DNA of 24,613 nt from an uncultured Eubacteriales bacterium (GTDB taxonomy: Bacteria > Bacillota > Clostridia > Peptostreptococcales > Anaerovoracaceae), in the NCBI GenBank assembly GCA_900542245.1, contig UQMQ01000015.1, positions 1 through 24,613 on the forward strand. Reading direction: 5' to 3'. Below the pieces are notes generated by a model. It did not search any database, was not told the DNA's origin, and saw nothing but the letters and a program-made list of their open reading frames with translations. Below are positions 6,924 through 14,454 of the stretch, piece after piece (position 1 is the stretch's first letter; every line of letters begins with the position of its first letter). The position numbers and the translations under genes were made by a program.

Positions 6924-8012
6924 TTACCCGAACAATGCCACGCCGAGCGGCAGCCAAATCGGCACTGCCAACGTCGTAATCGTTCCGCTGATCAGCGCGA
7001 CCAGTCCCAGCTCCGGTCCCACGGCCTTGCTGACCGGAATCAGCATCGTATCCATGCAGCCGCCCGCGCCGGATGCAATCGGGCTGCCTTTGCTGATTTT
7101 GGAGAGTAGTGGCAGCAGTGCCACCGTAAACACATCTCTGGAGACATTGACGATGAAACCATAAACGCCCGCCTCGATGCCATACGCTTCGGTCAGAAAC
7201 GCCCCGCTCATGCTGTAATAGCCCATACCGCCTGCTGACAGTACCGACCACTTGAGCGGCACGTCCAGCAACACTCCCATCAGGAATCCGCCCAGCAGAC
7301 AGCCCGCAAAGATCGAAAGCGGCAGGAAGAGAATGCGCAGCCCCAGTTTTTTGATATAAGTAAAGACTTCTTTATTCGTACCTAAAATGATGCCTGCACC
7401 GGTGTAGAGAAAGAACAAGGACACCGTCAGCAGCGTATCCAGCCACGCTGCTTCTCCTTTGGGCAGCGCAAAATAACCGATCAGAATACCAAGCAGAATA
7501 AACAGCGGCATCAAAATCAAGAGCGGTGAAAAGCTGCCGCCCTGCGCCTCCTCTGTCTGCGCGTTCTCCGGCAAAAGCGAAACTTGCTGTGCTATGCCGT
7601 CTTTCGTGTTACCGCATTCGCCAGTCGCATCCTCCTGTTTGCTCCCCGCGTTTTCTGCCCGAGGCAGCGCGCCGTGCCCCGCATCACGATTTTGCCGCGC
7701 CGTTTCCTGCTTTTCCCGCAGCAGAGCCAGGCGGATTTTTTCCAGCGGCATGACCGTCCTTTCACACAGCACTGTCAGCGCCACACTGCAGGCAATCGCC
7801 GCCAGCGAGATCAGCAGGCACTTGATACCGATGCGTCCAAGGTTTTTCATGACGGTTTCCGATAGCCCGATATTCAATCCAATGACCGTCATCAGCAGCA
7901 TCAGCGCCGTATTCATGATCATATCGGATACGCGCAGCACCCGCGGCGGCAGACCCCGCCAGCTAATCACCGCGCCAAGCGTGACGCAAAGAAAGGGGAT
8001 ATAAATGAACAT
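6924..8012 (-). CDS. lysO: LysO-family (YbjE, DUF340) lysine exporter
   Basis: The 362-residue polytopic membrane protein matches LysO, which exports L-lysine in E. coli. The conserved C-terminal half is clear: GGMGYYSMSGAFLTE, the NVSRDVFTVALLPLL helix and GGCMDTMLIPVSK. The N-terminal half has three or four helices (from residue 2). A hydrophilic, low-complexity linker of about 65 residues, rich in Q, E, N and A, separates the halves and is unusually long. The ATG at 8012 is chosen because GGAGAGGAG precedes it and a good promoter lies at 8044-8072; a longer reading frame back to 8072 would start inside that promoter. The gene is monocistronic, with its own terminator. No lysine riboswitch was seen, as the leader is only about 25 nt. 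Confidence 0.85.
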   Translation of the reverse strand: MFIYIPFLCVTLGAVISWRGLPPRVLRVSDMIMNTALMLLMTVIGLNIGLSETVMKNLGRIGIKCLLISLAAIACSVALTVLCERTVMPLEKIRLALLREKQETARQNRDAGHGALPRAENAGSKQEDATGECGNTKDGIAQQVSLLPENAQTEEAQGGSFSPLLILMPLFILLGILIGYFALPKGEAAWLDTLLTVSLFFLYTGAGIILGTNKEVFTYIKKLGLRILFLPLSIFAGCLLGGFLMGVLLDVPLKWSVLSAGGMGYYSMSGAFLTEAYGIEAGVYGFIVNVSRDVFTVALLPLLSKISKGSPIASGAGGCMDTMLIPVSKAVGPELGLVALISGTITTLAVPIWLPLGVALFG

Positions 8013-8043
8013 AAGTGTCGCTCCTCTCCTTACTCTTTTTTTG

Positions 8044-8072
8044 AGTCTAACACATGCGCGCGAAGCTTTCAA
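8044..8072 (-). promoter_or_regulatory. Promoter of the lysO-like gene
   Basis: Minus-strand -35 TTGAAA (8067-8072), a 17-bp spacer and -10 TAGACT (8044-8049). Predicted initiation near 8037 leaves a short leader and excludes any start codon upstream of 8037. Confidence 0.6.
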
Positions 8073-8167
8073 GCAAAAGTTTTAACAAGGTCCTGTCAGT
8101 GACCTTTGGCAAATTTAATGGAAAGCATGACGCCGCAAACCATCACGCTGCAATATTTTCATCACAA

Positions 8168-8196
8168 CAAAAATGCTGCCCACGCATGGGCAGCAT
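8168..8196 (-). terminator. Terminator after rpsI
   Basis: Perfect 9-bp arms, ATGCTGCCC (8173-8181) and GGGCAGCAT (8188-8196), surround a 6-nt loop. On the minus strand the stem is followed by TTTTTG. It ends the rplM-rpsI operon 45 bp past the rpsI stop. Confidence 0.85.
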
Positions 8197-8240
8197 CCTG
8201 CAAAGTCGTATCAACTTTTTGAAAGTCGGTAAATCCGGGA

Positions 8241-8636
8241 CTAACGCTTGGAGAACTGGCTCGCTCTTCTTGCTTTTTTGAGTCCGTATTTCTTTCTTTC
8301 TTTCATTCTCGGGTCTCTGGTCAAGAAACCTGCAGCCTTCAGCGGCGCTCTGTAAGCTTCCTTGTCAGCTGCGCACAGTGCTCTTGCGATACCATGTCTT
8401 AAAGCACCTGCCTGACCGGTGAAACCACCGCCGTGTACGGTTGCGATAACGTCGAACTTACCTTCGCATCCAGCGATCTCAAACGGTCTTTTTACTTCTC
8501 TCTTCACGATTTCCATTCCGAAATAGTCCTCGAGATCCTTTTTGTTCACAGTAATCTTTCCAGTTCCAGGGATTAATCTAACTCTAGCAACTGAACTTTT
8601 TCTTCTGCCTGTTCCTTGATATTGCATCTTTGCCAT
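8241..8636 (-). CDS. rpsI: Ribosomal protein S9 (uS9)
   Basis: The 131-residue protein is a complete uS9 of the small subunit. It opens with the MQYQGTGRRKSSVARVRL signature, contains GGGFTGQAGALRHGIARAL, and ends in the basic KKARRASQFSKR tail that reaches the ribosomal P site. The C-terminal lysine-arginine end is intact. The start is preceded by GGGAGG. The gene follows rplM by 18 bp, the universal L13-S9 pair, and is closed by a terminator. Confidence 0.98.
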   Translation of the reverse strand: MAKMQYQGTGRRKSSVARVRLIPGTGKITVNKKDLEDYFGMEIVKREVKRPFEIAGCEGKFDVIATVHGGGFTGQAGALRHGIARALCAADKEAYRAPLKAAGFLTRDPRMKERKKYGLKKARRASQFSKR

Positions 8637-8654
8637 TGTCTATGCCTCCCTTTC

Positions 8655-9083
8655 CTAGAATTCCCAAGTTTCCGGTTTCTGTGCAGTGTGCGGATGCTCC
8701 GGTCCTGCGTAAACCTTTAACTTCTTATACATCTGTCTGCCTAACTTGCCGTCAGGAAGCATGCCTTTGACAGCATGTCTGATGATTTCTTCCGGCTTCT
8801 TTGCCTGCAGCTTTTCGAATGTGATCTCACGCAGACCGCCCGGATAACCGGTATGTCTCTTGTAGATCTTTTCTTTTCTCTTCTTGCCTGTTACCTCAAC
8901 CTTTTCCGCGTTGATGATGATAACATTGTCACCGCAGTCTACGTGCGGCGTGTAGATCGGTTTCTTCTTACCGCGAAGGATGGAAGCAACCTCGGATGCA
9001 AGTCTGCCGAGCGTCTTGCCTTCTGCATCGATGACGTACCATTTACGTTCCACTTCTGCAGGTTTTGCAATAAATGACTTCAT
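8655..9083 (-). CDS. rplM: Ribosomal protein L13 (uL13)
   Basis: The 142-residue protein is a full-length uL13, an early assembly protein of the large subunit. Visible family features are WYVIDAEGKTLGRLASEVA near the N-terminus, the DCGDNVIIINAEKV segment, KIYKRHTGYPGGL and the VKGMLPDGKLGR motif. AAAGGAAAAGAA precedes the ATG. It heads the rplM-rpsI operon, behind a structured leader of about 190 nt that may carry autoregulation. Confidence 0.98.
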   Translation of the reverse strand: MKSFIAKPAEVERKWYVIDAEGKTLGRLASEVASILRGKKKPIYTPHVDCGDNVIIINAEKVEVTGKKRKEKIYKRHTGYPGGLREITFEKLQAKKPEEIIRHAVKGMLPDGKLGRQMYKKLKVYAGPEHPHTAQKPETWEF

Positions 9084-9275
9084 TTCTTTTCCTTTCTACC
9101 TACTGAGTTTGACCTTGCGACAGAGCTTCGCATGGCTCTGCGATCAAACGGGTTCGGCTTTGTCTACTGGGATTCTGCTTCTTGCGGACAGCAAAATCGT
9201 TTTCGATATACTAAAACGGTTTAGTTTCGGGTCCCGGACGGCTATCCCATCCTGCGCCCGCTTGCACAATCGTGC
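9084..9275 (-). promoter_or_regulatory. Structured 5' leader of rplM-rpsI
   Basis: The leader from the predicted start site (near 9275) to the rplM ATG contains two visible folds on the minus strand. One is a 9-bp stem GATTTTGCT/AGCAGAATC. The other is a nested element with outer GTTTGA/TCAAAC and inner CAGAGC/GCTCTG arms. An L13 leader RNA is known upstream of rplM in Bacillota and is thought to bind L13. I infer that this is the same kind of element, but I could not compare it with the family model. Confidence 0.5.
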
Positions 9276-9281
9276 CATATT

Positions 9282-9310
9282 AGTATATAGCAAAAGCCTT
9301 GCAAATGCAA
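9282..9310 (-). promoter_or_regulatory. Promoter of rplM-rpsI
   Basis: Minus-strand -35 TTGCAT (9305-9310), a 17-bp spacer and -10 TATACT (9282-9287) give a near-consensus sigma-A site. The -35 box lies inside the hairpin at 9289-9320 that follows tyrS, so terminator and promoter overlap. Confidence 0.7.
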
Positions 9311-9320
9311 GGCTTTTTTG
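9289..9320. terminator. Terminator-like hairpin between tyrS and rplM
   Basis: AAAGCCTTGC and GCAAGGCTTT arms with a 4-nt loop form a strong stem. On the plus strand it is followed by a T run, while on the minus strand (the tyrS direction) the T run is the stem's own TTTT. It is the only candidate stop for tyrS and overlaps the rplM promoter. Confidence 0.6.
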
Positions 9321-9329
9321 AAATTATCA

Positions 9330-9394
9330 GGTGATTTTTACGGCACTCACAAAGTAATTCCGTAAATTACAAAAAATATCCGCGTACAATCACC
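9330..9394 (-). other. Structured 3' region of tyrS with alternative hairpins
   Basis: Arms GGTGATT (9330-9336) and AATCACC (9388-9394) enclose 51 nt. Inside, GTAATT/AATTAC (9354-9359 and 9365-9370) forms a hairpin. TTACGG (9338-9343) could instead pair with CCGTAA (9360-9365), which excludes the first pairing. No known RNA family is recognised. Confidence 0.35.
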
Positions 9395-9398
9395 TTCA

Positions 9399-10739
9399 TC
9401 AGTCTAATTCCACCATATGGAACTTCTTCTTGCCCTTTTGGATCAGCAGCTTGCCTTCCACGTCAAACATGTCGGCAGTGATATTCAGCTTGCGGTCGGT
9501 CACCTTGTTTCCGGCAATCGTCAGACCGCCCTGCTCGATCGTGCGGAAGCCCTCGCTGGTGTTCGGCACCAGACCCAGCTCCTTGATCAACGTTACAACG
9601 CCGATGCCTTCGCCTTCAAACTTGGCGCGTTCCATCTTGGTTGTCGGCACATTGGACATGTCCCCGCCGCCGCCAAAGGCCGCGCGCGCGCCGTCGAGCG
9701 CCTTCTGCGCCTCTTCCTCACCATGCACCAGCTTGGTGACCTCGTAAGCCAGCACCTCCTTGGCGTGGTTGATTTCCGCGCCCTCCAGCGCGGACAGACG
9801 ATTGACCTCATCCATCGGCAGGAAGGTCAACATACGCAGGCATTTGTTAACGTCCGCGTCCGCGACATTTCTCCAGTACTGGAAGAATTCATACGGGCTG
9901 GTTTTTTCCGCGTTGAGCCACAGCGCGCCCTTCGCCGTCTTACCCATCTTCTGACCCTCGGAGTTTGTCAAAAGCGAGAAGGTCATACCGTAAACCTCCT
10001 TGCCTGCCATCTTGCGGGTCAGATCCACGCCACCGATGATATTGGACCACTGGTCGTTGCCGCCGAATTCGATCTTCACGTCAAAGTCACGCGCCATGAC
10101 CATGAAGTCGTAACTCTGCATCAGCATGTAGTTCAGCTCGAACATCGTCAGACCTCCCTCACGCTCCATTCTCTGCTTGAAGCATTCCGCACGCAGCATT
10201 GTGTTGATGTTGAACTGTGTACCGATCTCTCTCAAAAAGTCGATGTAGTTGAGTGGCCGCAGCCATCTCGCGTTGTTGACCGCGACAGCCTTGCCCGGCT
10301 CCGGTTCCTTGGTCTGATGCCCCGGTGTGTAAACACCCTCGTTGCCGACGTATTCCCATTCATCGTCAAAGTCCAAAAAGCGGTCGAACAGCTTTTTGAA
10401 CTGGTTGCAGTTATTCTCGATGGTCTCGATCGTCATCACCTTACGCATGTCTGTACGACCGGACGGGTCGCCGACCATGCCGGTACCGCCACCAATCAGC
10501 ACGACCGGGGTATGTCCGAACTTCTGCATGTACATCATGATGATGACCTGCATGAAATGTCCGACATGCAGGCAGTCCGCCGTTGGGTCAAAACCGATGT
10601 AGAACTTGACCTTTTCGTTCTGCAGCAGCTTGCGGATCTCGTCCTCATTCGTAGACTGCTCGATAAAGCCTCTTTCTTTGAGCACATCGTAAGCATTGTC
10701 AAAATGGCTCACGCTGTCCGGTATAAAATCAAATTTCAT
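9399..10739 (-). CDS. tyrS: Tyrosyl-tRNA synthetase
   Basis: The 446-residue class I synthetase charges tRNA-Tyr. HVGH (58-61, the HIGH motif) and KMGKT (264-268, the KMSKS equivalent) are present. FELNYMLMQSYDF and EFGGNDQWSN bind tyrosine and adenylate. An S4-like tRNA-binding domain closes the protein. An insert around 137-156 (TPGHQTKEPEP) has no equivalent in E. coli TyrS. The ATG at 10739 is chosen because GGGAGGAAATAGA precedes it and the family signature starts there; the open frame runs 67 codons further upstream into upp, but without a matching domain. No T-box motif was found in the 124-bp gap after upp, so regulation differs from many clostridial tyrS genes. Confidence 0.95.
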   Translation of the reverse strand: MKFDFIPDSVSHFDNAYDVLKERGFIEQSTNEDEIRKLLQNEKVKFYIGFDPTADCLHVGHFMQVIIMMYMQKFGHTPVVLIGGGTGMVGDPSGRTDMRKVMTIETIENNCNQFKKLFDRFLDFDDEWEYVGNEGVYTPGHQTKEPEPGKAVAVNNARWLRPLNYIDFLREIGTQFNINTMLRAECFKQRMEREGGLTMFELNYMLMQSYDFMVMARDFDVKIEFGGNDQWSNIIGGVDLTRKMAGKEVYGMTFSLLTNSEGQKMGKTAKGALWLNAEKTSPYEFFQYWRNVADADVNKCLRMLTFLPMDEVNRLSALEGAEINHAKEVLAYEVTKLVHGEEEAQKALDGARAAFGGGGDMSNVPTTKMERAKFEGEGIGVVTLIKELGLVPNTSEGFRTIEQGGLTIAGNKVTDRKLNITADMFDVEGKLLIQKGKKKFHMVELD

Positions 10740-10863
10740 TCTATTTCCTCCCGTGATTCGCTTCCTCGCGTTCTTCTGTTCTTCGCATACCGAGCAATCT
10801 AAACATCTCTCGGTCGATGGATAAACAGTGCCGGATCTCTTCTTTGTTTCATCAAAAAATTCC

Positions 10864-11493
10864 TTATTTCGTTCCAAATAATCTGTCGCCTGCATCGCCC
10901 AGTCCCGGAACGATATAAGCATGCTCGTCCAGCTTTTCATCCTGCTGCGCGATGTAGATATCCACGTCCGGGTGCGCTTTCTGCAGCGCCTCGATACCCT
11001 CCGGCGCCGCGATCAGACACATGAAGATGATATCCTTGCCGCCGCGCGCCTTGATGGAGTTGATCGCGTCGATGGCAGAACCGCCGGTCGCCAGCATCGG
11101 ATCCACAACGAAGATCGTCCTCTTGTCGATATCCCTCGGCAGCTTGCAGTAATATTCTACCGGCGTATGCGTCTCCGGGTCTCTGTATAGACCGACATGT
11201 CCGACCTTTGCGTTCGGGTAAAGCGCCAGCATCCCGTCAACAAAACCCAGCCCTGCTCTGAGGATCGGCACGATCGCGATATCCTCGCCCTTGAGCATCT
11301 TCTGTGTTGTCTTGCAGATCGGCGTCTCGATCTCCACGTCCATCAGCGGCAGATTGCGGGTCGCCTCATAACCCATGAGCGTGACGACCTCCTTGGCAAG
11401 CTCTCTGAATTCCTTGTTGTTTGTCTCCGTCTTTCTCATCAGAGTGACCTTGTGCTGAATTAACGGATGATCGAATACTAATACTTTTCCCAT
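10864..11493 (-). CDS. upp: Uracil phosphoribosyltransferase
   Basis: The 209-residue protein converts uracil and PRPP to UMP in pyrimidine salvage. The PRPP loop DPMLATGGSA (131-140) and the VPILRAGLGFVDG motif (75-87) are intact, and the length is standard. The C-terminal PGLGDAGDRLFGTK is the conserved uracil-binding end. AAGGAGAAACAAG precedes the ATG. It sits between rpiB (96 bp upstream) and tyrS; in many Bacillota glyA lies between rpiB and upp, but it is absent here. Confidence 0.97.
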   Translation of the reverse strand: MGKVLVFDHPLIQHKVTLMRKTETNNKEFRELAKEVVTLMGYEATRNLPLMDVEIETPICKTTQKMLKGEDIAIVPILRAGLGFVDGMLALYPNAKVGHVGLYRDPETHTPVEYYCKLPRDIDKRTIFVVDPMLATGGSAIDAINSIKARGGKDIIFMCLIAAPEGIEALQKAHPDVDIYIAQQDEKLDEHAYIVPGLGDAGDRLFGTK

Positions 11494-11589
11494 CTTGTTT
11501 CTCCTTTATCTCATTGGTTTTTCATAGTTGTCTGATTCATTTTTGCCCGTCAGGCAAGTCCTTTCTTGAGAAAACACGCAAGAAAAGGC

Positions 11590-12021
11590 CTACATTTCGT
11601 CGAGCATATCCACGCGTCTCTGGTGTCTGCCGCCCTCAAAGTCGGTATCCAGCCATTCATCGACGATCGCCAGCGCAAGCTCCGGCGCTGTCGTTCTGCC
11701 GCCGAGCGCGATCATGTTCGCGTTATTATGCTGCTTCGTCAGATGCGCCATCTCGACAGATGTGCACAGCCCGCAGCGAATCCCCTTGACCTTATTGGCC
11801 GCAATCGAAATACCGATGCCTGTCCCGCAGCATACAATACCGAGGTCTGCTTCCCCGGAAGCGACCGCCTCCGCGCAGCGTCTGCCGTAGACCGGGTAAT
11901 CCACCGACTCCTCGGAGTGGGTGCCAAGGTCCAGCACTTCTAAATTTCTTTGTTCCAAATGTTTCTTGACCAGCTCCTTCAGCGCGAATCCGCCGTGGTC
12001 CGATGCGACTGCAATTTTCAT
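11590..12021 (-). CDS. rpiB: Ribose-5-phosphate isomerase B
   Basis: The 143-residue protein interconverts ribose-5-phosphate and ribulose-5-phosphate. It shows MKIAVASDHGGFALKE at the N-terminus, the catalytic CCGTGIGISIAANK loop (C65 as catalytic base) and HNNANMIALGGR. Length is normal for RpiB/LacAB family members. The start codon overlaps the upstream sua5 stop as TAATG, with AGGAGG eight bases ahead inside sua5, so translation is probably coupled. The sua5-rpiB order is typical of Bacillota (ywlC-ywlF region). Confidence 0.95.
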   Translation of the reverse strand: MKIAVASDHGGFALKELVKKHLEQRNLEVLDLGTHSEESVDYPVYGRRCAEAVASGEADLGIVCCGTGIGISIAANKVKGIRCGLCTSVEMAHLTKQHNNANMIALGGRTTAPELALAIVDEWLDTDFEGGRHQRRVDMLDEM

Positions 12022-13055
12022 TACAGAACCTCCTTGATATGATACCCCGCGGACTTGAACATTCTGTTCATCACCGCGAATCCAATGCCATCTTCCTTAA
12101 GCGCCGCCGCCAAAATCACGTCCACGCCCTTTTTATCACAAGCTCTCAGCCTTGCAAAGAAATCATGCGCAGCAGTTTCTGTGTCCGTATCATCGTAAGC
12201 GATGACCTCGACCTTCTGCCCCTGCGCCGCGCGACGCATTTTTTCTTCTGCCATCGCCAGCTTTACTTTTTCACGTTCTCCGCTGAAGATTATCATCTCC
12301 GCCCGCGGCGCGTAATGCTTGTATTTCATGCCCGGCGCCTTCGGATGGAAATCCGCGCCCGTCTGCAGCAGTCCGTTTCCGTCGTTGTTAAAAATATCCG
12401 GCTTTTCAAAAAGCGCAGGATCCACAGCGACCTCCCCGTTGAGCGCTTCGCGGAGCATTTCCCGCGTGATTACGCCCGGACGCAGGATCGTCGGCACTGC
12501 TCCGGTCATATCCACCACCGTAGATTCAATGCCTGCCTTGCAGTCATCACCCGCGATGATCGCGTCGATACGCCCGTCGAGGTCCTCCGCCACATGGCTG
12601 TAGCGCGTCGGGCTCGGTTTGCCGGACAAATTGGCGCTCGGCGCCGCGATCGGCGTACCCGCCGCCGCAATCAGTGCCCGTGCGGTCTCGTCCTCCGGCA
12701 TCCGCACGCCGACCGTTGCAAGTCCACCGGTCGTGACTCTCGGAATGAGGTCTTTCGCCGGTACCACCATCGTCAGCGGTCCCGGCCAGAAAGCTGCCAT
12801 CAGTTTCTCCACGTCCGGCGTGATGCCGTCAGTCAGCTTAGTCATATCGCCCTTTTGCGATATGTGCACGATCATCGGATTGTCCGAAGGTCTGCCCTTC
12901 GCCGCATACACCTTGCCGACCGCCTCCGCGTTGAGCGCGTCCGCCCCCAGCCCGTAGACCGTCTCCGTCGGGAACGCCACCAGCCCGCCGCCGCGAAGAA
13001 TCTCCGCCGCCATCCGTATATCCGCTTCAGTTGTCCCTAAAATTCTCGTCTCCAA
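12021..13055 (-). CDS. sua5: L-threonylcarbamoyladenylate synthase (Sua5/YwlC long form)
   Basis: The enzyme makes threonylcarbamoyl-AMP from threonine, bicarbonate and ATP, the first step of t6A modification of ANN-decoding tRNAs. An N-terminal YrdC domain (about residues 8-190) shows FPTETVYGLG, KGRPSDNPMIVH and APSANLSGKPSPT. A C-terminal SUA5 domain (about 215-340) follows, beginning near APGMKYKHYAPRAE. I choose the TTG at 13055 because GGAG sits five bases before it and relatives start with METRI/METKI. A longer frame back to 13115 would translate a palindrome and a repeat unit. The gene follows prfA across a 146-bp gap that contains two 53-bp direct repeats. It overlaps rpiB by one base. 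Confidence 0.92.
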   Translation of the reverse strand: METRILGTTEADIRMAAEILRGGGLVAFPTETVYGLGADALNAEAVGKVYAAKGRPSDNPMIVHISQKGDMTKLTDGITPDVEKLMAAFWPGPLTMVVPAKDLIPRVTTGGLATVGVRMPEDETARALIAAAGTPIAAPSANLSGKPSPTRYSHVAEDLDGRIDAIIAGDDCKAGIESTVVDMTGAVPTILRPGVITREMLREALNGEVAVDPALFEKPDIFNNDGNGLLQTGADFHPKAPGMKYKHYAPRAEMIIFSGEREKVKLAMAEEKMRRAAQGQKVEVIAYDDTDTETAAHDFFARLRACDKKGVDVILAAALKEDGIGFAVMNRMFKSAGYHIKEVL

Positions 13056-13074
13056 TTTATCTCCATACCATTCA

Positions 13075-13091
13075 GATTTGCGGCGCAAATC
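13075..13091. promoter_or_regulatory. 17-bp perfect palindrome upstream of sua5
   Basis: GATTTGCG and CGCAAATC flank a single G. The palindrome lies 10 bp upstream of the GGAG that serves the TTG start of sua5 and directly abuts the first 53-bp repeat. It may be an operator or part of a leader fold; there is no other evidence of function. Confidence 0.35.
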
Positions 13092-13203
13092 GCTGGCCTT
13101 GCTGCCTTGCGCCAACGCCGTTTATATAATCGAAGCAAGGCCTCAGTTTACGCTGGCCTTGCTGCCTTGCGGCAACGCCGTTTATATAATCAAAGCAAGG
13201 CCT
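13091..13203. repeat. Two 53-bp direct repeats between prfA and sua5
   Basis: Units at 13091-13143 and 13151-13203 differ at only two positions (13112/13172 and 13132/13192) and are spaced at 60 bp. Each unit has inverted ends, GGCCTTGC near the start and GCAAGGCC near the end, so each can fold into a long stem-loop. The second unit overlaps the prfA stop codon by two bases. The 7-bp spacer sequences differ, so only the unit was duplicated. They occupy the place where prmC is often found. Confidence 0.9.
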
Positions 13204-14263
13204 AAAAATTCTTCATCTTCTCCGCCTGGTCGCTGGTAATCAAACCATCGACGATCTCGTCGATGTCGCCGTCCAGGAAGCTATCTAATTTGTAAATCGT
13301 CATTCCGATCCGGTGATCCGTAATTCTGCCCTGCGGGAAGTTGTACGTTCTGATCCGTTCACTTCTGTCGCCGGAGCCAACCTGACTGCGGCGTTCCGCA
13401 GAAATCTCATCGTTCTGCTCCTGCAGCTTCATATCGTACAAACGCGATCTGAGTACCTTGAACGCCTTATCCTTATTCTTAATCTGCGATTTTTCGTCCT
13501 GGCAGGTGACGACCAGACCGGTCGGAATATGGGTCAGACGCACCGCGGAGTCAGTCGTGTTGACACACTGCCCGCCGTTGCCGGAGGAACGGTATACATC
13601 GACACGCACATCGTTCGGGTTAATCTCTACCTCTACGTCATCCACCTCTGGCAATACCGCCACCGTCGCCGCAGACGTATGAATACGACCGGAGCTTTCT
13701 GTCTCCGGTACACGCTGCACGCGGTGTGTGCCGGATTCGTATTTGAGTCTGGAATATGCACCCTTGCCCTTGATCAGCACGCTTGCTTCTTTGATACCGC
13801 CGATACCGGTATCGTTGGCGTCCATGATCTCGGCCTTCCAGCCGCGGCGCTCCGCGTAACGCAGATACATACGCAAAAGGTCCTGCGCGAACAGCGCCGC
13901 CTCTTCACCGCCGGTACCCGCGCGCACTTCCAGAATAACGTTCTTTTCATCGTTCGGGTCCTTCGGCAACAGCAGGATCTTGAGCTGTTCCTCCATCTCC
14001 GGGATCTGATCCTCGTACTCAGCCAGCTCCATCTTGGCCAGCTCACGCAGCTCCGCGTCGCCGGAATCCAGCATTTCCCTAGCCTCCGCGACAGCCTCCT
14101 TTGCTTTTTTGTATTCCCTGTATTTGTTGACGATCGGCTCCATTTCGCCCATCTCTTTGATATGCTTCTGCCAGAGCTTCTGGTTATTGATGATGTCCGG
14201 ATCAGAAACCTTCAGAGACAGTTCTTCGTATTTTTCCAATATGAAATCGAGTTTATCAAACAT
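13202..14263 (-). CDS. prfA: Peptide chain release factor 1
   Basis: The 353-residue protein recognises UAA and UAG and releases the nascent chain. The codon-reading tripeptide PET (186-188) sits in RVPETESSGRIHTSA, and this P-x-T marks RF1 rather than RF2. The catalytic GGQ (230-232) lies in SGNGGQCVNTTDSA. Length and domain order are normal. The ATG at 14263 is supported by GGAG six bases upstream and by the usual MFDKL start; an upstream extension of 19 codons has no family support. It is the first gene of the run prfA, sua5, rpiB, upp, tyrS. prmC, whose product methylates the GGQ glutamine and which often follows prfA, is not the next gene. Confidence 0.97.
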   Translation of the reverse strand: MFDKLDFILEKYEELSLKVSDPDIINNQKLWQKHIKEMGEMEPIVNKYREYKKAKEAVAEAREMLDSGDAELRELAKMELAEYEDQIPEMEEQLKILLLPKDPNDEKNVILEVRAGTGGEEAALFAQDLLRMYLRYAERRGWKAEIMDANDTGIGGIKEASVLIKGKGAYSRLKYESGTHRVQRVPETESSGRIHTSAATVAVLPEVDDVEVEINPNDVRVDVYRSSGNGGQCVNTTDSAVRLTHIPTGLVVTCQDEKSQIKNKDKAFKVLRSRLYDMKLQEQNDEISAERRSQVGSGDRSERIRTYNFPQGRITDHRIGMTIYKLDSFLDGDIDEIVDGLITSDQAEKMKNF

Positions 14264-14387
14264 TTGGTTCTCCTTCAGTTTATTCTTTTCTAATCTATTA
14301 TTGTAGCATAAAGTTTGCAAGAAAAAAAGGGCAAAAACATAGTTTACGCACGCATTTTCATTTTATTTTGCTGCCTTGCGGACAAAC

Positions 14388-14416
14388 TGGACACGCGAGG
14401 ATTGTGTTGGTATAAT
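14388..14416 (+). promoter_or_regulatory. Promoter of the PAP2 phosphatase gene
   Basis: -35 TGGACA (14388-14393), a 17-bp spacer and a consensus -10 TATAAT (14411-14416) lie 38 bp upstream of the ATG at 14455. Confidence 0.7.
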
Positions 14417-14454
14417 AATCATAATTCCAAAATCGTAAAAGAGAGAGGTATGAT

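Noticed and set aside
8013..8072. Longer lysO-like start at 8072
   Set aside because: This codon lies in the promoter, upstream of the predicted transcription start.
9417..10802. 461-codon plus-strand frame opposite tyrS
   Set aside because: It is a shadow of the tyrS codon bias; its translation has no family features and tyrS is unambiguous.
10740..10863. T-box riboswitch before tyrS
   Set aside because: No TGGNACCGCG-type T-box sequence or terminator/antiterminator pair is present in the gap.
10740..10940. N-terminal extension of tyrS by 67 codons
   Set aside because: It overlaps the end of upp in another frame, and the family start at 10739 has a strong ribosome binding site.
13056..13115. 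Upstream start for sua5 at 13115
   Set aside because: It would translate the palindrome and repeat unit 1, has no ribosome binding site and adds no family sequence; the TTG at 13055 fits better.
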